NCBI RefSeq assembly: GCF_900163865.1
Contig: NZ_FUKU01000061.1
Span: forward strand, 1 to 64,000
Length of the DNA: 64,000 nt
Direction of reading: 5' to 3'
From: Sphingobacterium sp. JB170
GTDB lineage: Bacteria; Bacteroidota; Bacteroidia; Sphingobacteriales; Sphingobacteriaceae
The position numbers and the translations under genes were made by a program. Of the stretch, positions 45,066-54,052 are shown piece by piece. How positions within the stretch are numbered: position 1 is the stretch's first letter; the number at the start of each line of letters is the position of its first letter. The notes below the pieces were generated by a model. The model was not told where the DNA came from and did not search any database. It saw only the letters and a program-made list of their open reading frames with translations.

Positions 45066-45671
45066 TTATTTTAAGATAGTTGGAAACTGACTTTCTAAGT
45101 GCTTTATGTACTGCTGATGATAACTATCAACTCGTTTCGGTGTGGCGTTTTTTTCTAAATCGTGAAAATGCATTCCAGAAACTCTTTGCAAGTCAACAAA
45201 CTGATTCATTTTGTGAAAGCCAAACAAAATCCCGTCGTCTACAGCAATTTGATCAAAAAACTCACCTTCAAGTGTAAATGCGGTGTCCGGAGCGTTCCAG
45301 GTCGTTGTGACCATATACTTTTTGCCGTGCATTAATCCGCCCGTCCCATAATTTATTGCCGGGTTTTTTCTACTTCGGCCGTCGCTTGAGTACATTCCGT
45401 TACGATGCCCTTCGTTGAAGACGTTGTCGATATACAACTTGAAGCGGTTGGGCAGTTGAAACCACCAAATAGGGGTATGATAGACGATAAGATCTGCCCA
45501 CTTAAAATTTTTAACTTGAGCACTCGCTTCGAAGCCATCATTGATATTGAAAATACGTACTGAACTGCCCGTATTTTCGAAGAATAGATTTGTCCAATCG
45601 GTTAGTGAGTCATTGAATTTTCCCCCTGAATGAGAAAATATCTGTCCTGCATTAATGATAAATACATTCAT
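45066..45671 (-). CDS. MdaB-type NAD(P)H:quinone oxidoreductase
   Basis: A 201-residue flavodoxin-fold enzyme. MNVFIINAGQIFSHSGGKFN is the phosphate loop, YHTPIWWFQLPNRFKLYIDNVFNEGHRNGMYSSDGRSR is the central FMN/quinone site, and YGTGGLMHGKKYMVTTTWNAP follows. The length and these patterns fit modulator of drug activity B (MdaB), which gives two-electron reduction of quinones. It diverges from a LysR gene across a 98-bp gap; this pairing of MdaB-like enzyme with LysR is common and implies regulation by that protein. Confidence 0.88.
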   Translation of the reverse strand: MNVFIINAGQIFSHSGGKFNDSLTDWTNLFFENTGSSVRIFNINDGFEASAQVKNFKWADLIVYHTPIWWFQLPNRFKLYIDNVFNEGHRNGMYSSDGRSRKNPAINYGTGGLMHGKKYMVTTTWNAPDTAFTLEGEFFDQIAVDDGILFGFHKMNQFVDLQRVSGMHFHDLEKNATPKRVDSYHQQYIKHLESQFPTILK

Positions 45672-45769
45672 TTGCGATAATTTTAATTATTGATAGCGCA
45701 AAGATCTATTAGTTTTATGTATATTTAAAATAATTTAAGTTTGATACATCTATTATATTAATTATAGTT

Positions 45770-46687
45770 ATGCGCTGGAATTTAGAATGGTTAAGAACAT
45801 TTAAAGCGATTTACGACACGGGTACGCTGTCAGCTGCTGCCCAAGAATTATATATCTCACAACCCGGTGTGAGTTTGCATTTAAACTCATTGGAAGCATA
45901 TACGGGGTATAAATTGTTTGATCGGCAGGCACGTCGGATGGTACCAACTGAAAAAGGAAAAATGATATATAATTTTATATTAGATCCATTACTTAAATTG
46001 GAGTTGGCAGAACAGCAGTTTCATAAACGTACACTAGTTGAGCGCGCAACTATTTCAGTAGGGATGTGTTTTGAAACGTTTCAGTACACCTTGGAGGAGT
46101 ACATCTCTGACTTGCCTTTTAACTTAATTATCAAATTTGGCTTATATAAGCAGATGCAGGAAGATTTGGATCATGGATTATTGGACCTCATTGTAACTTC
46201 CCGCAGTGGCAATCAGAAAAATTTGATTTATCAACCGTTTTCGCGAGAAAAAATTGTTTTAATAGCTGGAAGTAATACCGATACCACCGTGTTGGATAGG
46301 TTGATAGCGGGTGGAAATTTAAAAGAAGCGGTAGAATACTTGAAAAATCAATTATGGTACAGCACGGCAGCGGACATGGATCATTTAAAGGATTTTTGGA
46401 TGCGACATTTTGGGGAACGACCAGATTTTTCACCCAATTATATTGTACCTAATATCTCTTCTATCATCCGTTGTTTAAGTAATTCTGAAGGCTATTCTGT
46501 GGTCCCTGATTTCTTATGTCGCGAGGCAGTAGAATCCGGAAAAATTGTATTGGTGTGGGAAGGGGACGAGCCGCTCGAGAATACGTTGTATTTTGGAACA
46601 CGAAAAAAAACGATGTATCAATCCGAAATTGAAAAACTAGAACAACTATTAAAGGACAAATACGAAGGTGGCGCTGTCACCATCTAA
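45770..46687 (+). CDS. LysR-family transcriptional regulator
   Basis: A 305-residue regulator with an N-terminal HTH at about residues 1-62 (LEWLRTFKAIYDTGTLSAAAQELYISQPGVSLHLNSLEAYTGYKLFDR). A LysR substrate-binding domain follows (about 88-290), interrupted by a helical linker. It is divergent from the quinone reductase gene and most likely controls it in response to redox-active compounds. The start fits the family consensus MxxNLEWLRTF. Confidence 0.92.
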   Translation: MRWNLEWLRTFKAIYDTGTLSAAAQELYISQPGVSLHLNSLEAYTGYKLFDRQARRMVPTEKGKMIYNFILDPLLKLELAEQQFHKRTLVERATISVGMCFETFQYTLEEYISDLPFNLIIKFGLYKQMQEDLDHGLLDLIVTSRSGNQKNLIYQPFSREKIVLIAGSNTDTTVLDRLIAGGNLKEAVEYLKNQLWYSTAADMDHLKDFWMRHFGERPDFSPNYIVPNISSIIRCLSNSEGYSVVPDFLCREAVESGKIVLVWEGDEPLENTLYFGTRKKTMYQSEIEKLEQLLKDKYEGGAVTI

Positions 46688-47066
46688 CCTGGCAATAATT
46701 TAGGTGCGCACGAACAGAGCAGCGTGTCGCGACGTACAATTCTGCACCAAGTTTCCTGCGTAAGATCGAATCTTTACTTCACTCTGATCTCAAAATACGT
46801 TTAGCATTGCGGTGCCTCGAACCGCTCATAGGGCTATGCGTCGCAATAAAAATTCGTCGTCCAAAATCATGCAGCTTTATTCGATACGCTGTATGTCTAA
46901 CCACGCTTTCGTCTTTTTTCGTTGATTGTAGAATTTGGGTATCATCCCGGTTTTGCAGTTGTTCGTTGTGCTGTTGAAAAGAAAAGTGAAATAATTTAAA
47001 GTATATCCATAGCGGTATTCGTCTACAATACCAAAGGCCTTTAAAAATTCATAAAAAATTAAAAAC
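46688..47066. other. Intergenic region after the LysR gene
   Basis: No reliable gene. A minus-strand open frame (46877-47227) ending in KFYNQRKKTKAWLDIQRIE spans part of it but runs antisense into the next gene and has no recognisable domain. The 3' part is leader for the small membrane protein and Hsp20 genes. Confidence 0.4.
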
Positions 47067-47363
47067 ATGAAAAATAAATTTCGATTCATTTTACCCCGAC
47101 TACTCGTCTTAACGGTATTATTGGGGATAGCAACCCTAATTATTGGGACAATCTTTAAATTAATACTTTTTATTACCGTAGGTATTGGCGTAACTTCATT
47201 TGTATCGGCAAAAATAAGAAAGCGCAAGCGTTCGGTAACAAGTGAGCACGGCGCGATTAGCCCATATCCAATGTACGCCGTATACCGCCAGCAGCAAAGC
47301 GCTATAGTTCCGGTGCAACACGCATTTCAAGAAAATAAAAAAACAATCGTACCTATCTATTAA
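47067..47363 (+). CDS. Small membrane protein upstream of Hsp20
   Basis: A 98-residue protein with two adjacent hydrophobic stretches (about 10-28 and 31-48) then a basic region (SAKIRKRKRSVTS) and a polar tail. I do not recognise it. It precedes the Hsp20 gene by 21 bp and is probably co-transcribed. The short leader before its ATG (AAAAATTAAAAAC) is typical of this group. It could be a stress-induced envelope protein; position is the only hint. Confidence 0.6.
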   Translation: MKNKFRFILPRLLVLTVLLGIATLIIGTIFKLILFITVGIGVTSFVSAKIRKRKRSVTSEHGAISPYPMYAVYRQQQSAIVPVQHAFQENKKTIVPIY

Positions 47364-47384
47364 TTCTTTAAATATTAAAACAAC

Positions 47385-47846
47385 ATGTTCAATAGAGATA
47401 ATTATTCAAAAACCGGTTTCCAAGGCGAAAATAAATTCTGTAATGGAAATTTCAAGCAAAAGTTTGAGAAGCTTCAACAACATTTTTTTGCAGACAGTTC
47501 ACCAGTTGGTGACTCCACACAAGGCCAACACGTTCCCGTGAACATCATGGAGAATGACGAGTTTTACCAAGTGCAGCTTTACGCCGCCGGACGTCGGAAA
47601 GAAGACTTTAAAATAAGTATTGACAAACAAATACTGACAATATCAGGTCTAGCGTTAGAAGCAGATGCCGCCGCAAATTTCATTCACCAGGAACAGCCCA
47701 ATGCGTCGTTCCAGCGCGCATTTCAATTACAAGATGACATACTTACCGAACGCGTACACGCCAGTTATGAAAATGGCGTTTTAACAATCATTTTACAAAA
47801 GGATCTGGAACGTGTTAAACCGGCACAGCAGGTAAGCGTTTCTTAA
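47385..47846 (+). CDS. Hsp20/alpha-crystallin family small heat-shock protein
   Basis: A 153-residue chaperone. The alpha-crystallin domain covers about 53-145: VPVNIMENDEFYQVQLYAAG, RRKEDFKISIDKQILTISG, then FQRAFQLQDDILTERVHASYENGVLTIILQK. The conserved A-x-x-x-x-G-V-L motif appears as ASYENGVLTI. The N-terminal 50 residues are polar and variable, as is usual. It holds unfolded proteins in an ATP-independent way. Co-transcribed with the small membrane protein upstream and closed by a good terminator. Confidence 0.93.
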   Translation: MFNRDNYSKTGFQGENKFCNGNFKQKFEKLQQHFFADSSPVGDSTQGQHVPVNIMENDEFYQVQLYAAGRRKEDFKISIDKQILTISGLALEADAAANFIHQEQPNASFQRAFQLQDDILTERVHASYENGVLTIILQKDLERVKPAQQVSVS

Positions 47847-47879
47847 ATTCAAGCAATTTTACTGATGTGTTTTTTCGTG

Positions 47880-47905
47880 AAAGCTCGGCTTTTTTGCTGA
47901 GCTTT
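47880..47905 (+). terminator. Rho-independent terminator of the hsp20 gene
   Basis: Arms AAAGCTCGGC (47880-47889) and GCTGAGCTTT (47896-47905) pair with one G-T, loop TTTTTT, followed by CTTTATT. Lies 33 bp after the Hsp20 stop. Confidence 0.8.
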
Positions 47906-48134
47906 CTTTATTAAGATGGGCCATGAATAATAATTCGGTCGATTTAAATAATTCATGTCCTCACGGCTACGGCTTTTTAGGTTTGACGATTAATTGAAAT
48001 TAGTATTTTTCGACGCCCACCCGGGTTTATTTTGCAAAAAAAAGTAACTATTCTTATTGTTGAAATCTGACATTTATATTACAAATGGCTGGATATTTGC
48101 TGTATAGGAAAATGTTATTGTTAAACACATTAAT

Positions 48135-48530
48135 ATGAGAAGAAATATTACCGTAATTACCTCTCTACTTGCTATTGTCGTCGGCATGAGTGGATTCCAA
48201 CAAGAACAACAGGACGATCAACCAATCAATCTCAAGGTTCTTCCAAAAAGTATCAGCCACGCAGAGTTGGATAGTACAATGAAGTCTTTTAATGTAGCGT
48301 TGGGTGTGAAATGTGGACATTGTCATGCTGCGAAGCCGCACGGCGAGCGCGGTTTGGATTTCGCGTCAGACGAAAATCCAAAGAAAAATGTAGCGCGTGC
48401 AATGATAAAGATGACAAACAAAATCAATAAAAAGCATTTTAAATATGAACACGACGGCGTGCTGCGAAACATTTCATGTAAGACCTGTCACAACGGTCAG
48501 GACGAACCTTTTACAGTCGTCAATAATTAG
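48135..48530 (+). CDS. Periplasmic c-type cytochrome with two haem-binding sites
   Basis: A 131-residue exported protein. Signal peptide about 1-20. The mature part has two CxxCH motifs: C60-G-H-C63-H64 and C115-K-T-C118-H119, so two covalent haems are expected. The spacing and the intervening helix with a Met-rich part (ARAMIKMTNKINKKHF) resemble the cytochrome subunit family of photosynthetic reaction centres (CytoC_RC), which is widespread in non-photosynthetic Bacteroidota. It probably carries electrons in the periplasm for an unknown partner. Single-gene unit. Confidence 0.88.
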   Translation: MRRNITVITSLLAIVVGMSGFQQEQQDDQPINLKVLPKSISHAELDSTMKSFNVALGVKCGHCHAAKPHGERGLDFASDENPKKNVARAMIKMTNKINKKHFKYEHDGVLRNISCKTCHNGQDEPFTVVNN

Positions 48531-49040
48531 TTTTGATGCGCAATTTAATGAAGCTGTAGCCGGCTAGCGAACCACGAATCTAGTTGATACACCAACTTAA
48601 ATACGTACGAATTATTACGCTAATTGGTTAGAAAAATCTACCGTTATATGATTTATTTGGTTAAAGTCTTTTACCGGCCGCCATGGCTACCATTCAGGGT
48701 TCTTGTCACGTCCGTCCTATACAATGTGTAGGCGTTTCTGTCTTTTTTATGCTTTGAAAAATTCCAAGTTTAAACAAATATGAAAATAATCAAACTTGGT
48801 CGTATCGTTCAGAAAGTAAAATACTTATACCCTACAGGATAATACCAATTTGTTTTTGAGCAGTTAACGGTGGAGATGCCTATCACCGTTGTTTTCAGAC
48901 CTGTTTTCCTCCTCTCGCATTAAATTGTATATTTGCTGCAACGATTCAGCTAATATGATATTAATGTTCGCCCGAACACTGATGTCTGATTTTAGCGGTT
49001 TATAAACCCATCGTTTCAACGCATAAACTATTTAAACTGG
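48531..49040. other. Intergenic region between cytochrome c and SusC genes
   Basis: No gene seen. Two inverted repeats are present: CCAAGTTT (48764-48771) with AAACTTGG (48792-48799), and AACGGTG (48866-48872) with CACCGTT (48884-48890) followed by GTTTT. A promoter-like TATATTTG box lies downstream of them (48928-48935). Confidence 0.5.
48928..48935 (+). promoter_or_regulatory. Bacteroidota-type -7 box for the second susC/susD pair
   Basis: TATATTTG matches the Bacteroidota consensus TAnnTTTG and lies about 105 bp upstream of the SusC ATG. The -33 element (TTG-type) is not clear at the right distance, so this is only a candidate. Confidence 0.4.
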
Positions 49041-52001
49041 ATGAAAACAAAACCTATTAATTTTAGGACACTAACAAAAATTTTATTGTTCAGTGGCTCT
49101 CTCTCTGTGCTTCCGATTACCGATGCGGCAGCCTCGACGTATGTACTTTCTGCATTCCAACAAGATGTAAAAGGGGTTATTAAAGACGCCAATGGAAACC
49201 CTTTACCCGGGGCAACAATCACGGTCAATGGATCCTCGCTCGCAACACAATCCGCCAAGGACGGTGATTTCGAATTACCGGGCGTCTCAAGCGGAGCAAC
49301 ATTGACCATTTCAATGGTGGGCTATTTGAACCAAACAGTATCGGTTGATGGAAAACAATTGGTGGTCACTCTCCAAGAAGATCCCCAAGGAATTGACGAG
49401 GTGGTAGTCGTTGGATATGGCTCGCTGGAGAAGAAGCAGCTAACAAGTGTGGTGACAACAATTCGGCCTGATGAAATGGTGCCAGGCTCTGTATCCCCGC
49501 TCATGGCAATGCAAGGGAAAGTTCCGGGTTTGAATGTCGTGTCTGAAAATGGTACTGACCCTAATTCTAGCGTAAGCCTGCAGCTTCGCGGGGTTAATTC
49601 CGTGAAGGCATCGCAAGGACCGTTAGTTGTTATTGATGGGGTGCCAGGTGGTGACGTGAATTCGGTTGCCAAAGAGGATATCGAATCAATTAATATTTTA
49701 CGTGACGCATCAGGTGCAGCGATATATGGTACTCGGGCTTCGGGGGGCGTTATTTTAATTACCACAAAGCGCCCGCAGATCGGAAAAGCCGTTGTTAACT
49801 TTACTTCGGAATATTTTCTCGAGGGAATTCGTAAGCGGCCGGAGGTGCTTTCTGCAGACCGATTTGTTGAGCTTGGATTAGGGGATGACCTTGGACATCG
49901 GACTGATTGGTACGATCAGGTAACGAACGACAACCCTTTTAGTCATCGTCAGGTAATAAACGTTAGTGGTGGTTCAGAGAATGCCAACGTCTATGCGACG
50001 TTCACCAAGCGGGACGCAACGGGTATTGCCTTAGGATCCAAAAGAGGTGAAATTGGCGGACGTGTAAATACAAACTTCAAATTCTTCGACGGCCGTGCGG
50101 AGTTAGCAACTAATATAAGTTATAATGAAGCCGATGCTGATTTTACGAATCAGGACATCTTTAATATGGCGATGGTTTTGAATCCTACTGAGACGCCATT
50201 TAATGATAATGACATTACTGGTTACAACGTGCTCGTGGGTGGGTATGACTACTGGAACCCTTTAGCCGAAGTTAAGCTTCGTGATGATCGGCGCAAATAT
50301 GATTACCTTTTAGCGAATACCACATTAAAAATTAAATTAAACGAATTCCTAACTACGAGCGCAACAGTCGGAGTGAAACGGAATACCGAGCACGGTTCTT
50401 TATTTCGCTCCGCACAACACCGTATATCGCGCGAAGACAACGTAGACGGCTTTGCTAGTCAGGACTACAAGCGATTTACAGATCGCGTTGTCGAGTGGTC
50501 TTTAACTTATGATAGACGATGGGAAGATCACTCTATAAATGCGGTTGGTGGCTATAGTTATCAGGATTTTAACGGTCAGGGTTTTAAAGGAGCTAATTCT
50601 GATTTTTCGGTTGATGGTATCCGAGAGCACGATTTTGCCTCCGGTAGCTATTTGTCGGAGGGGCGTGCAGAGCTCGGCTCATGGAAAAATCCATGGGTGA
50701 AATTGGCTGCTTTTTTTGGACGTGTAAATTACTCTTATTTGGATCGATATATCATTACCGGTACCGCCCGGTACGAGGGTTCGTCTAAATTTGCCCCAGA
50801 GAATCGTTGGGGATTTTTCCCAGGTTTATCTCTAGGATGGCGAATGTCCGAGGAATCGTTCATGAAAGACGTTTCGTTTATTAATGACTTGAAGTTTAGA
50901 GCAGGTTATGGTGAAACAGGTAATGAGGGGTTTGGCGCAGATGTATCCACTAGGATGTATCGTGCCGATTCCTGGTTTTTGCAAGACGGCAAATGGTTTC
51001 AAACCTATGGCGTTAAACATAATCAGAATCCCGGGATAAAATGGGAAGTTAAAAAGGAATATAATTTAGGAATGGATTTTTCCATCTTGAATAATAGGCT
51101 AGGAGGTCGTTTTGACGTTTATAAACGTGTAATTGACGATTTGATATACGATATTTCGGTATCCCAACCGCCAGCCATTCACGATAAAACAACGATGAAC
51201 GTTGGTAGTATGGAAAATAATGGATTTGAATTTGAGTTAAATTATAACGCTATTGACAATGAAAACTTCACCTATCGCACAGCAATTGTCGGCTCGCATA
51301 ACACGAGTAAATTAAATTCATTATGGGGAAGTCAAACATTCGCGGATAATAAAAATTTTCCAGGGCCGGGCTCTCCAGGTACTGCCGTGCGGCTATATCC
51401 GAATCAAGAAATTGGTAGATTCTTTTTATGGCAGTTTGCTGGATTTACCGAGGACGGTTATTGGATGTTATTCGACCAAGAGGGGAATGCATTTGACGTG
51501 CGTGATAAAGCCAAAACACAAGAAGAAAAAGCATTCGTCGGACAGGCGATCCCGACCATTCAGCTTTCTTGGAACAATCAATTTACCTACAAGAATTGGG
51601 ATGCAAGCATATACATGCGTAGTTGGTTAGGTCATGACGTATTTAACATGATTAATATGTATTATAGCTTACCGAATGTGCAAGGACAGAACGTGTTAGA
51701 AGAGGCATACGAGGATCACAAGAATATTGTTGGTGAGAAAGAACTTTCCGATTACTGGTTGGAGAAGGGGAATTTTTTAAAAGTAGACGCAATTAGTATT
51801 GGTTACACATTCAACAAGGCTGCGATAAAACCGCTAAATAACTTGCGAGTATACGCCACGGGGCGTGATCTTTTCGTTTTTACCAAATATTCAGGACTAG
51901 ATCCGGAAGTAAATATTAACGGCTTAGAACCTGGTTTCGAGGAAAAAAATGTATTCCCGAAAACCAGAACGTTCATGTTCGGATTACAACTTAATTTTTA
52001 A
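49041..52001 (+). CDS. SusC/RagA-type TonB-dependent outer-membrane transporter (second pair)
   Basis: A 986-residue protein. Signal peptide about 1-32, CarboxypepD-like domain (about 40-110, VKGVIKDANGNPLPGATITV), DEVVVVGYGSLEKKQLTS segment (about 119-136), plug (to about 250, with LRDASGAAIYGTRASGGVILITTK) and barrel ending in FGLQLNF. Its stop overlaps the SusD start (TAATG). No glycosidase, peptidase or sensor gene is adjacent, so the cargo is not indicated; it need not be a glycan. It contains the two usual inserts of SusC-type receptors. Confidence 0.94.
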   Translation: MKTKPINFRTLTKILLFSGSLSVLPITDAAASTYVLSAFQQDVKGVIKDANGNPLPGATITVNGSSLATQSAKDGDFELPGVSSGATLTISMVGYLNQTVSVDGKQLVVTLQEDPQGIDEVVVVGYGSLEKKQLTSVVTTIRPDEMVPGSVSPLMAMQGKVPGLNVVSENGTDPNSSVSLQLRGVNSVKASQGPLVVIDGVPGGDVNSVAKEDIESINILRDASGAAIYGTRASGGVILITTKRPQIGKAVVNFTSEYFLEGIRKRPEVLSADRFVELGLGDDLGHRTDWYDQVTNDNPFSHRQVINVSGGSENANVYATFTKRDATGIALGSKRGEIGGRVNTNFKFFDGRAELATNISYNEADADFTNQDIFNMAMVLNPTETPFNDNDITGYNVLVGGYDYWNPLAEVKLRDDRRKYDYLLANTTLKIKLNEFLTTSATVGVKRNTEHGSLFRSAQHRISREDNVDGFASQDYKRFTDRVVEWSLTYDRRWEDHSINAVGGYSYQDFNGQGFKGANSDFSVDGIREHDFASGSYLSEGRAELGSWKNPWVKLAAFFGRVNYSYLDRYIITGTARYEGSSKFAPENRWGFFPGLSLGWRMSEESFMKDVSFINDLKFRAGYGETGNEGFGADVSTRMYRADSWFLQDGKWFQTYGVKHNQNPGIKWEVKKEYNLGMDFSILNNRLGGRFDVYKRVIDDLIYDISVSQPPAIHDKTTMNVGSMENNGFEFELNYNAIDNENFTYRTAIVGSHNTSKLNSLWGSQTFADNKNFPGPGSPGTAVRLYPNQEIGRFFLWQFAGFTEDGYWMLFDQEGNAFDVRDKAKTQEEKAFVGQAIPTIQLSWNNQFTYKNWDASIYMRSWLGHDVFNMINMYYSLPNVQGQNVLEEAYEDHKNIVGEKELSDYWLEKGNFLKVDAISIGYTFNKAAIKPLNNLRVYATGRDLFVFTKYSGLDPEVNINGLEPGFEEKNVFPKTRTFMFGLQLNF

Positions 52002-53701
52002 TGAAAATAACGATGAAAAAATATATTTTATTTTTATGCACTGGCCTCGGTCTTCTATCTATCGGAAGCTGCGTTAAACTAGATCAGGAATTCTATAGTT
52101 CGGTGACACCAGAGACATTTTTTGAAAATGAAAAGGATATAAAGGCCGCATTATTTCGTCCTTTCACACACGCTAAATGGTACTTAGGTGAGGATCGTTG
52201 GCGCCTCCAGGAATATACGGCGGATAATTTCGCAATTACCACCAAAGGTCGTCATTGGTATAACGGGGGAGAGAATGAACGGTTTCATTACCATACTTGG
52301 ACTCCCGACGACAATTGGGTTTGGGGATCCTGGCGTGGTACGTTGATGGGCGTAGCGCTCGCTTTAGATGCGAAAAGTGATTTGGAAAAACTCGATTATA
52401 CACAATTTCAACTGACCGAAGAGTTAAAACTTTCACATCTGAGTCAACTGGATGCATTGATCGCGTTTTTTTATTTACGTGGTCTAGATTTTTTTGGTGG
52501 TATGCCGGTTTTTGAATCACTCGAAGGTGAAGGCTTGCCACGCAATACCGACGTCGAAACTTTTAACCATATAGAAAAGCTCCTGAGAAAAGCGATCGAA
52601 ACGATTCCTGCAAAAGTGGATGGTGCGCCAGAAGAAGGTGCAATTACACAAGGGGCAGCCGCAGCCATGCTTGCTCAATTGTATTTTAATGCTGAGTCTT
52701 ATATTAATAAGCCGATGTACGCGGAAGCTAAAGTATTAGCGCAGGGAATTATAAACAACGAATATGGTACGTATGCAATTGACAGTGATTGGAACGGGCC
52801 TCACGGGTTTAAAAATGATCGATCGCCTGAATTAATATGGTCTATGCCATCGGAATTTAAAAAAATGGAATACAAGTGGTTTTACGCCGATTTTTACCAC
52901 TATAATACCAAACAGTATTTTAATCAAGATTTAGGAGGAAATAACGGAGCCCATTTACAGCCTTCGCGTAAACCCGACGGAACGTTTTATACAATGGAGT
53001 TTAAATTAGGCTCTCCCTTTGAAAAATTCGATCAAGGCGACATCAGAAAGCAACCATATCGATTTACTGGAAGTGGGCAATATGAAGGGATGTTTATAGT
53101 GGGGGCACACAAATCACCGGAAGGAGCCGAGATTATCGGCGGTGAAGAGTATAAAGATGAACCACTGGTATTTGTCGATCAAGTTGGACGTTTTTCCGAA
53201 GTTGGTGCAGGTAAGAAATATACTAGTGTAGATAAACTACCATCTAAAATATCGGAAGGTGAGGAAAACACAGGCATTCGTCTGGTCAAGGTGCCGATTC
53301 CAAATATAGCCGAAAATACACTTCGTTGGGGAGCTGACCTTCCAATCATTCGATTGGCTGAAATATATTATATGTTGGCCGAATGCAACTTACGCGAAGG
53401 TAATTCCGCTGAGGCAGCAAACTTGATTAACAAGGTCCGCGAACGGAACTTTCTAGATTCGGCGGACCCCAATCCAGTCACGGCAACCAATTTGGACAAA
53501 TATAGAATGCTAGATGAATGGAGTATTGAGTTTATAGGCGAGGGACGTCGCCGTACAGATTTAATACGGTGGAACAGTTTTGTTACAGAGCAATGGTGGG
53601 ACCACGCACCAAAGAATTCGGCACATTTGAACCGTTTTCCGGTGCCTACACAAGCTATTTCGGGAAATAATGCTCTAGAGCAAAACCCCGGCTATAATTA
53701 A
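52001..53701 (+). CDS. SusD/RagB-type nutrient-binding lipoprotein (second pair)
   Basis: A 566-residue lipoprotein. The signal peptide ends LLSIGSC with lipidation at Cys25; Met5 (52013) is an alternative start. The SusD-like N-terminal segment FYSSVTPETFFENEKDIKAAL is followed by the C-terminal RagB/SusD segments (LPIIRLAEIYYMLAECNLREG, DEWSIEFIGEGRRRTDLIRW) and ends NALEQNPGYN, the classical close. It is coupled to the SusC before it by overlap of start and stop. A strong terminator follows. Confidence 0.95.
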   Translation: MKITMKKYILFLCTGLGLLSIGSCVKLDQEFYSSVTPETFFENEKDIKAALFRPFTHAKWYLGEDRWRLQEYTADNFAITTKGRHWYNGGENERFHYHTWTPDDNWVWGSWRGTLMGVALALDAKSDLEKLDYTQFQLTEELKLSHLSQLDALIAFFYLRGLDFFGGMPVFESLEGEGLPRNTDVETFNHIEKLLRKAIETIPAKVDGAPEEGAITQGAAAAMLAQLYFNAESYINKPMYAEAKVLAQGIINNEYGTYAIDSDWNGPHGFKNDRSPELIWSMPSEFKKMEYKWFYADFYHYNTKQYFNQDLGGNNGAHLQPSRKPDGTFYTMEFKLGSPFEKFDQGDIRKQPYRFTGSGQYEGMFIVGAHKSPEGAEIIGGEEYKDEPLVFVDQVGRFSEVGAGKKYTSVDKLPSKISEGEENTGIRLVKVPIPNIAENTLRWGADLPIIRLAEIYYMLAECNLREGNSAEAANLINKVRERNFLDSADPNPVTATNLDKYRMLDEWSIEFIGEGRRRTDLIRWNSFVTEQWWDHAPKNSAHLNRFPVPTQAISGNNALEQNPGYN

Positions 53702-53718
53702 CAAGGAATATTTTTTTT

Positions 53719-53756
53719 AAAACTGCCTCTTTCAAATTTTGGAAGAGGCAGTTTTT
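53719..53756 (+). terminator. Rho-independent terminator after second SusD
   Basis: AAAACTGCCTCTT (53719-53731) pairs perfectly with AAGAGGCAGTTTT (53743-53755), an 11-base loop, then T. It lies 17 bp after the SusD stop. Confidence 0.88.
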
Positions 53757-54010
53757 ACATATATGAGATGCCGAAAATCTCAAGATTTGGAATGATAACA
53801 GTATTGATTCCTTTTATGAGCGTTATGGTCGTGTATATACAAGAAATACATAATTGGACGAATTTTCGTCGTAATATTGAAGAATTTATCAATTTTTTAT
53901 GTTAAGCATGGCATTTACGGCCGAAGTTTATTGGTTCGAAGAGCTGTTACGTTTTAAATTGAAAGAACGAGCTGATTTAGAAACTTAGATCGAAGGACGT
54001 TTCGCAAAAT
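53757..54010. other. Gap between two convergent terminators, no gene seen
   Basis: AT-rich spacer between the SusD terminator and the terminator of the flavin monooxygenase gene. It contains TGTATATACA at 53832-53841, similar to the GntR operator core but without a promoter context. Confidence 0.5.
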
Positions 54011-54047
54011 AGGAAAGAGAACAGTACTTTGCCATATTCTCTTTCCT
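54011..54047 (-). terminator. Terminator of the luciferase-like monooxygenase gene
   Basis: Perfect 11-bp arms AGGAAAGAGAA (54011-54021) and TTCTCTTTCCT (54037-54047) around a 15-base loop; on the minus strand the stem is followed by ATTTTG. It lies 5 bp after the stop of the gene. Confidence 0.8.
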
Positions 54048-54052
54048 TGATT

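Noticed and set aside
46877..47227. 116-codon minus-strand frame ending in KFYNQRKKTKAWLDIQRIE, considered as a transposase remnant
   Set aside because: No DDE or other transposase motif is visible, no inverted repeats flank it, and its first half lies antisense to the small membrane protein gene.
53832..53841. TGTATATACA, similar to the GntR operator core
   Set aside because: It lies between two terminators with no promoter or gene start nearby; a 10-bp AT-rich palindrome is likely by chance.
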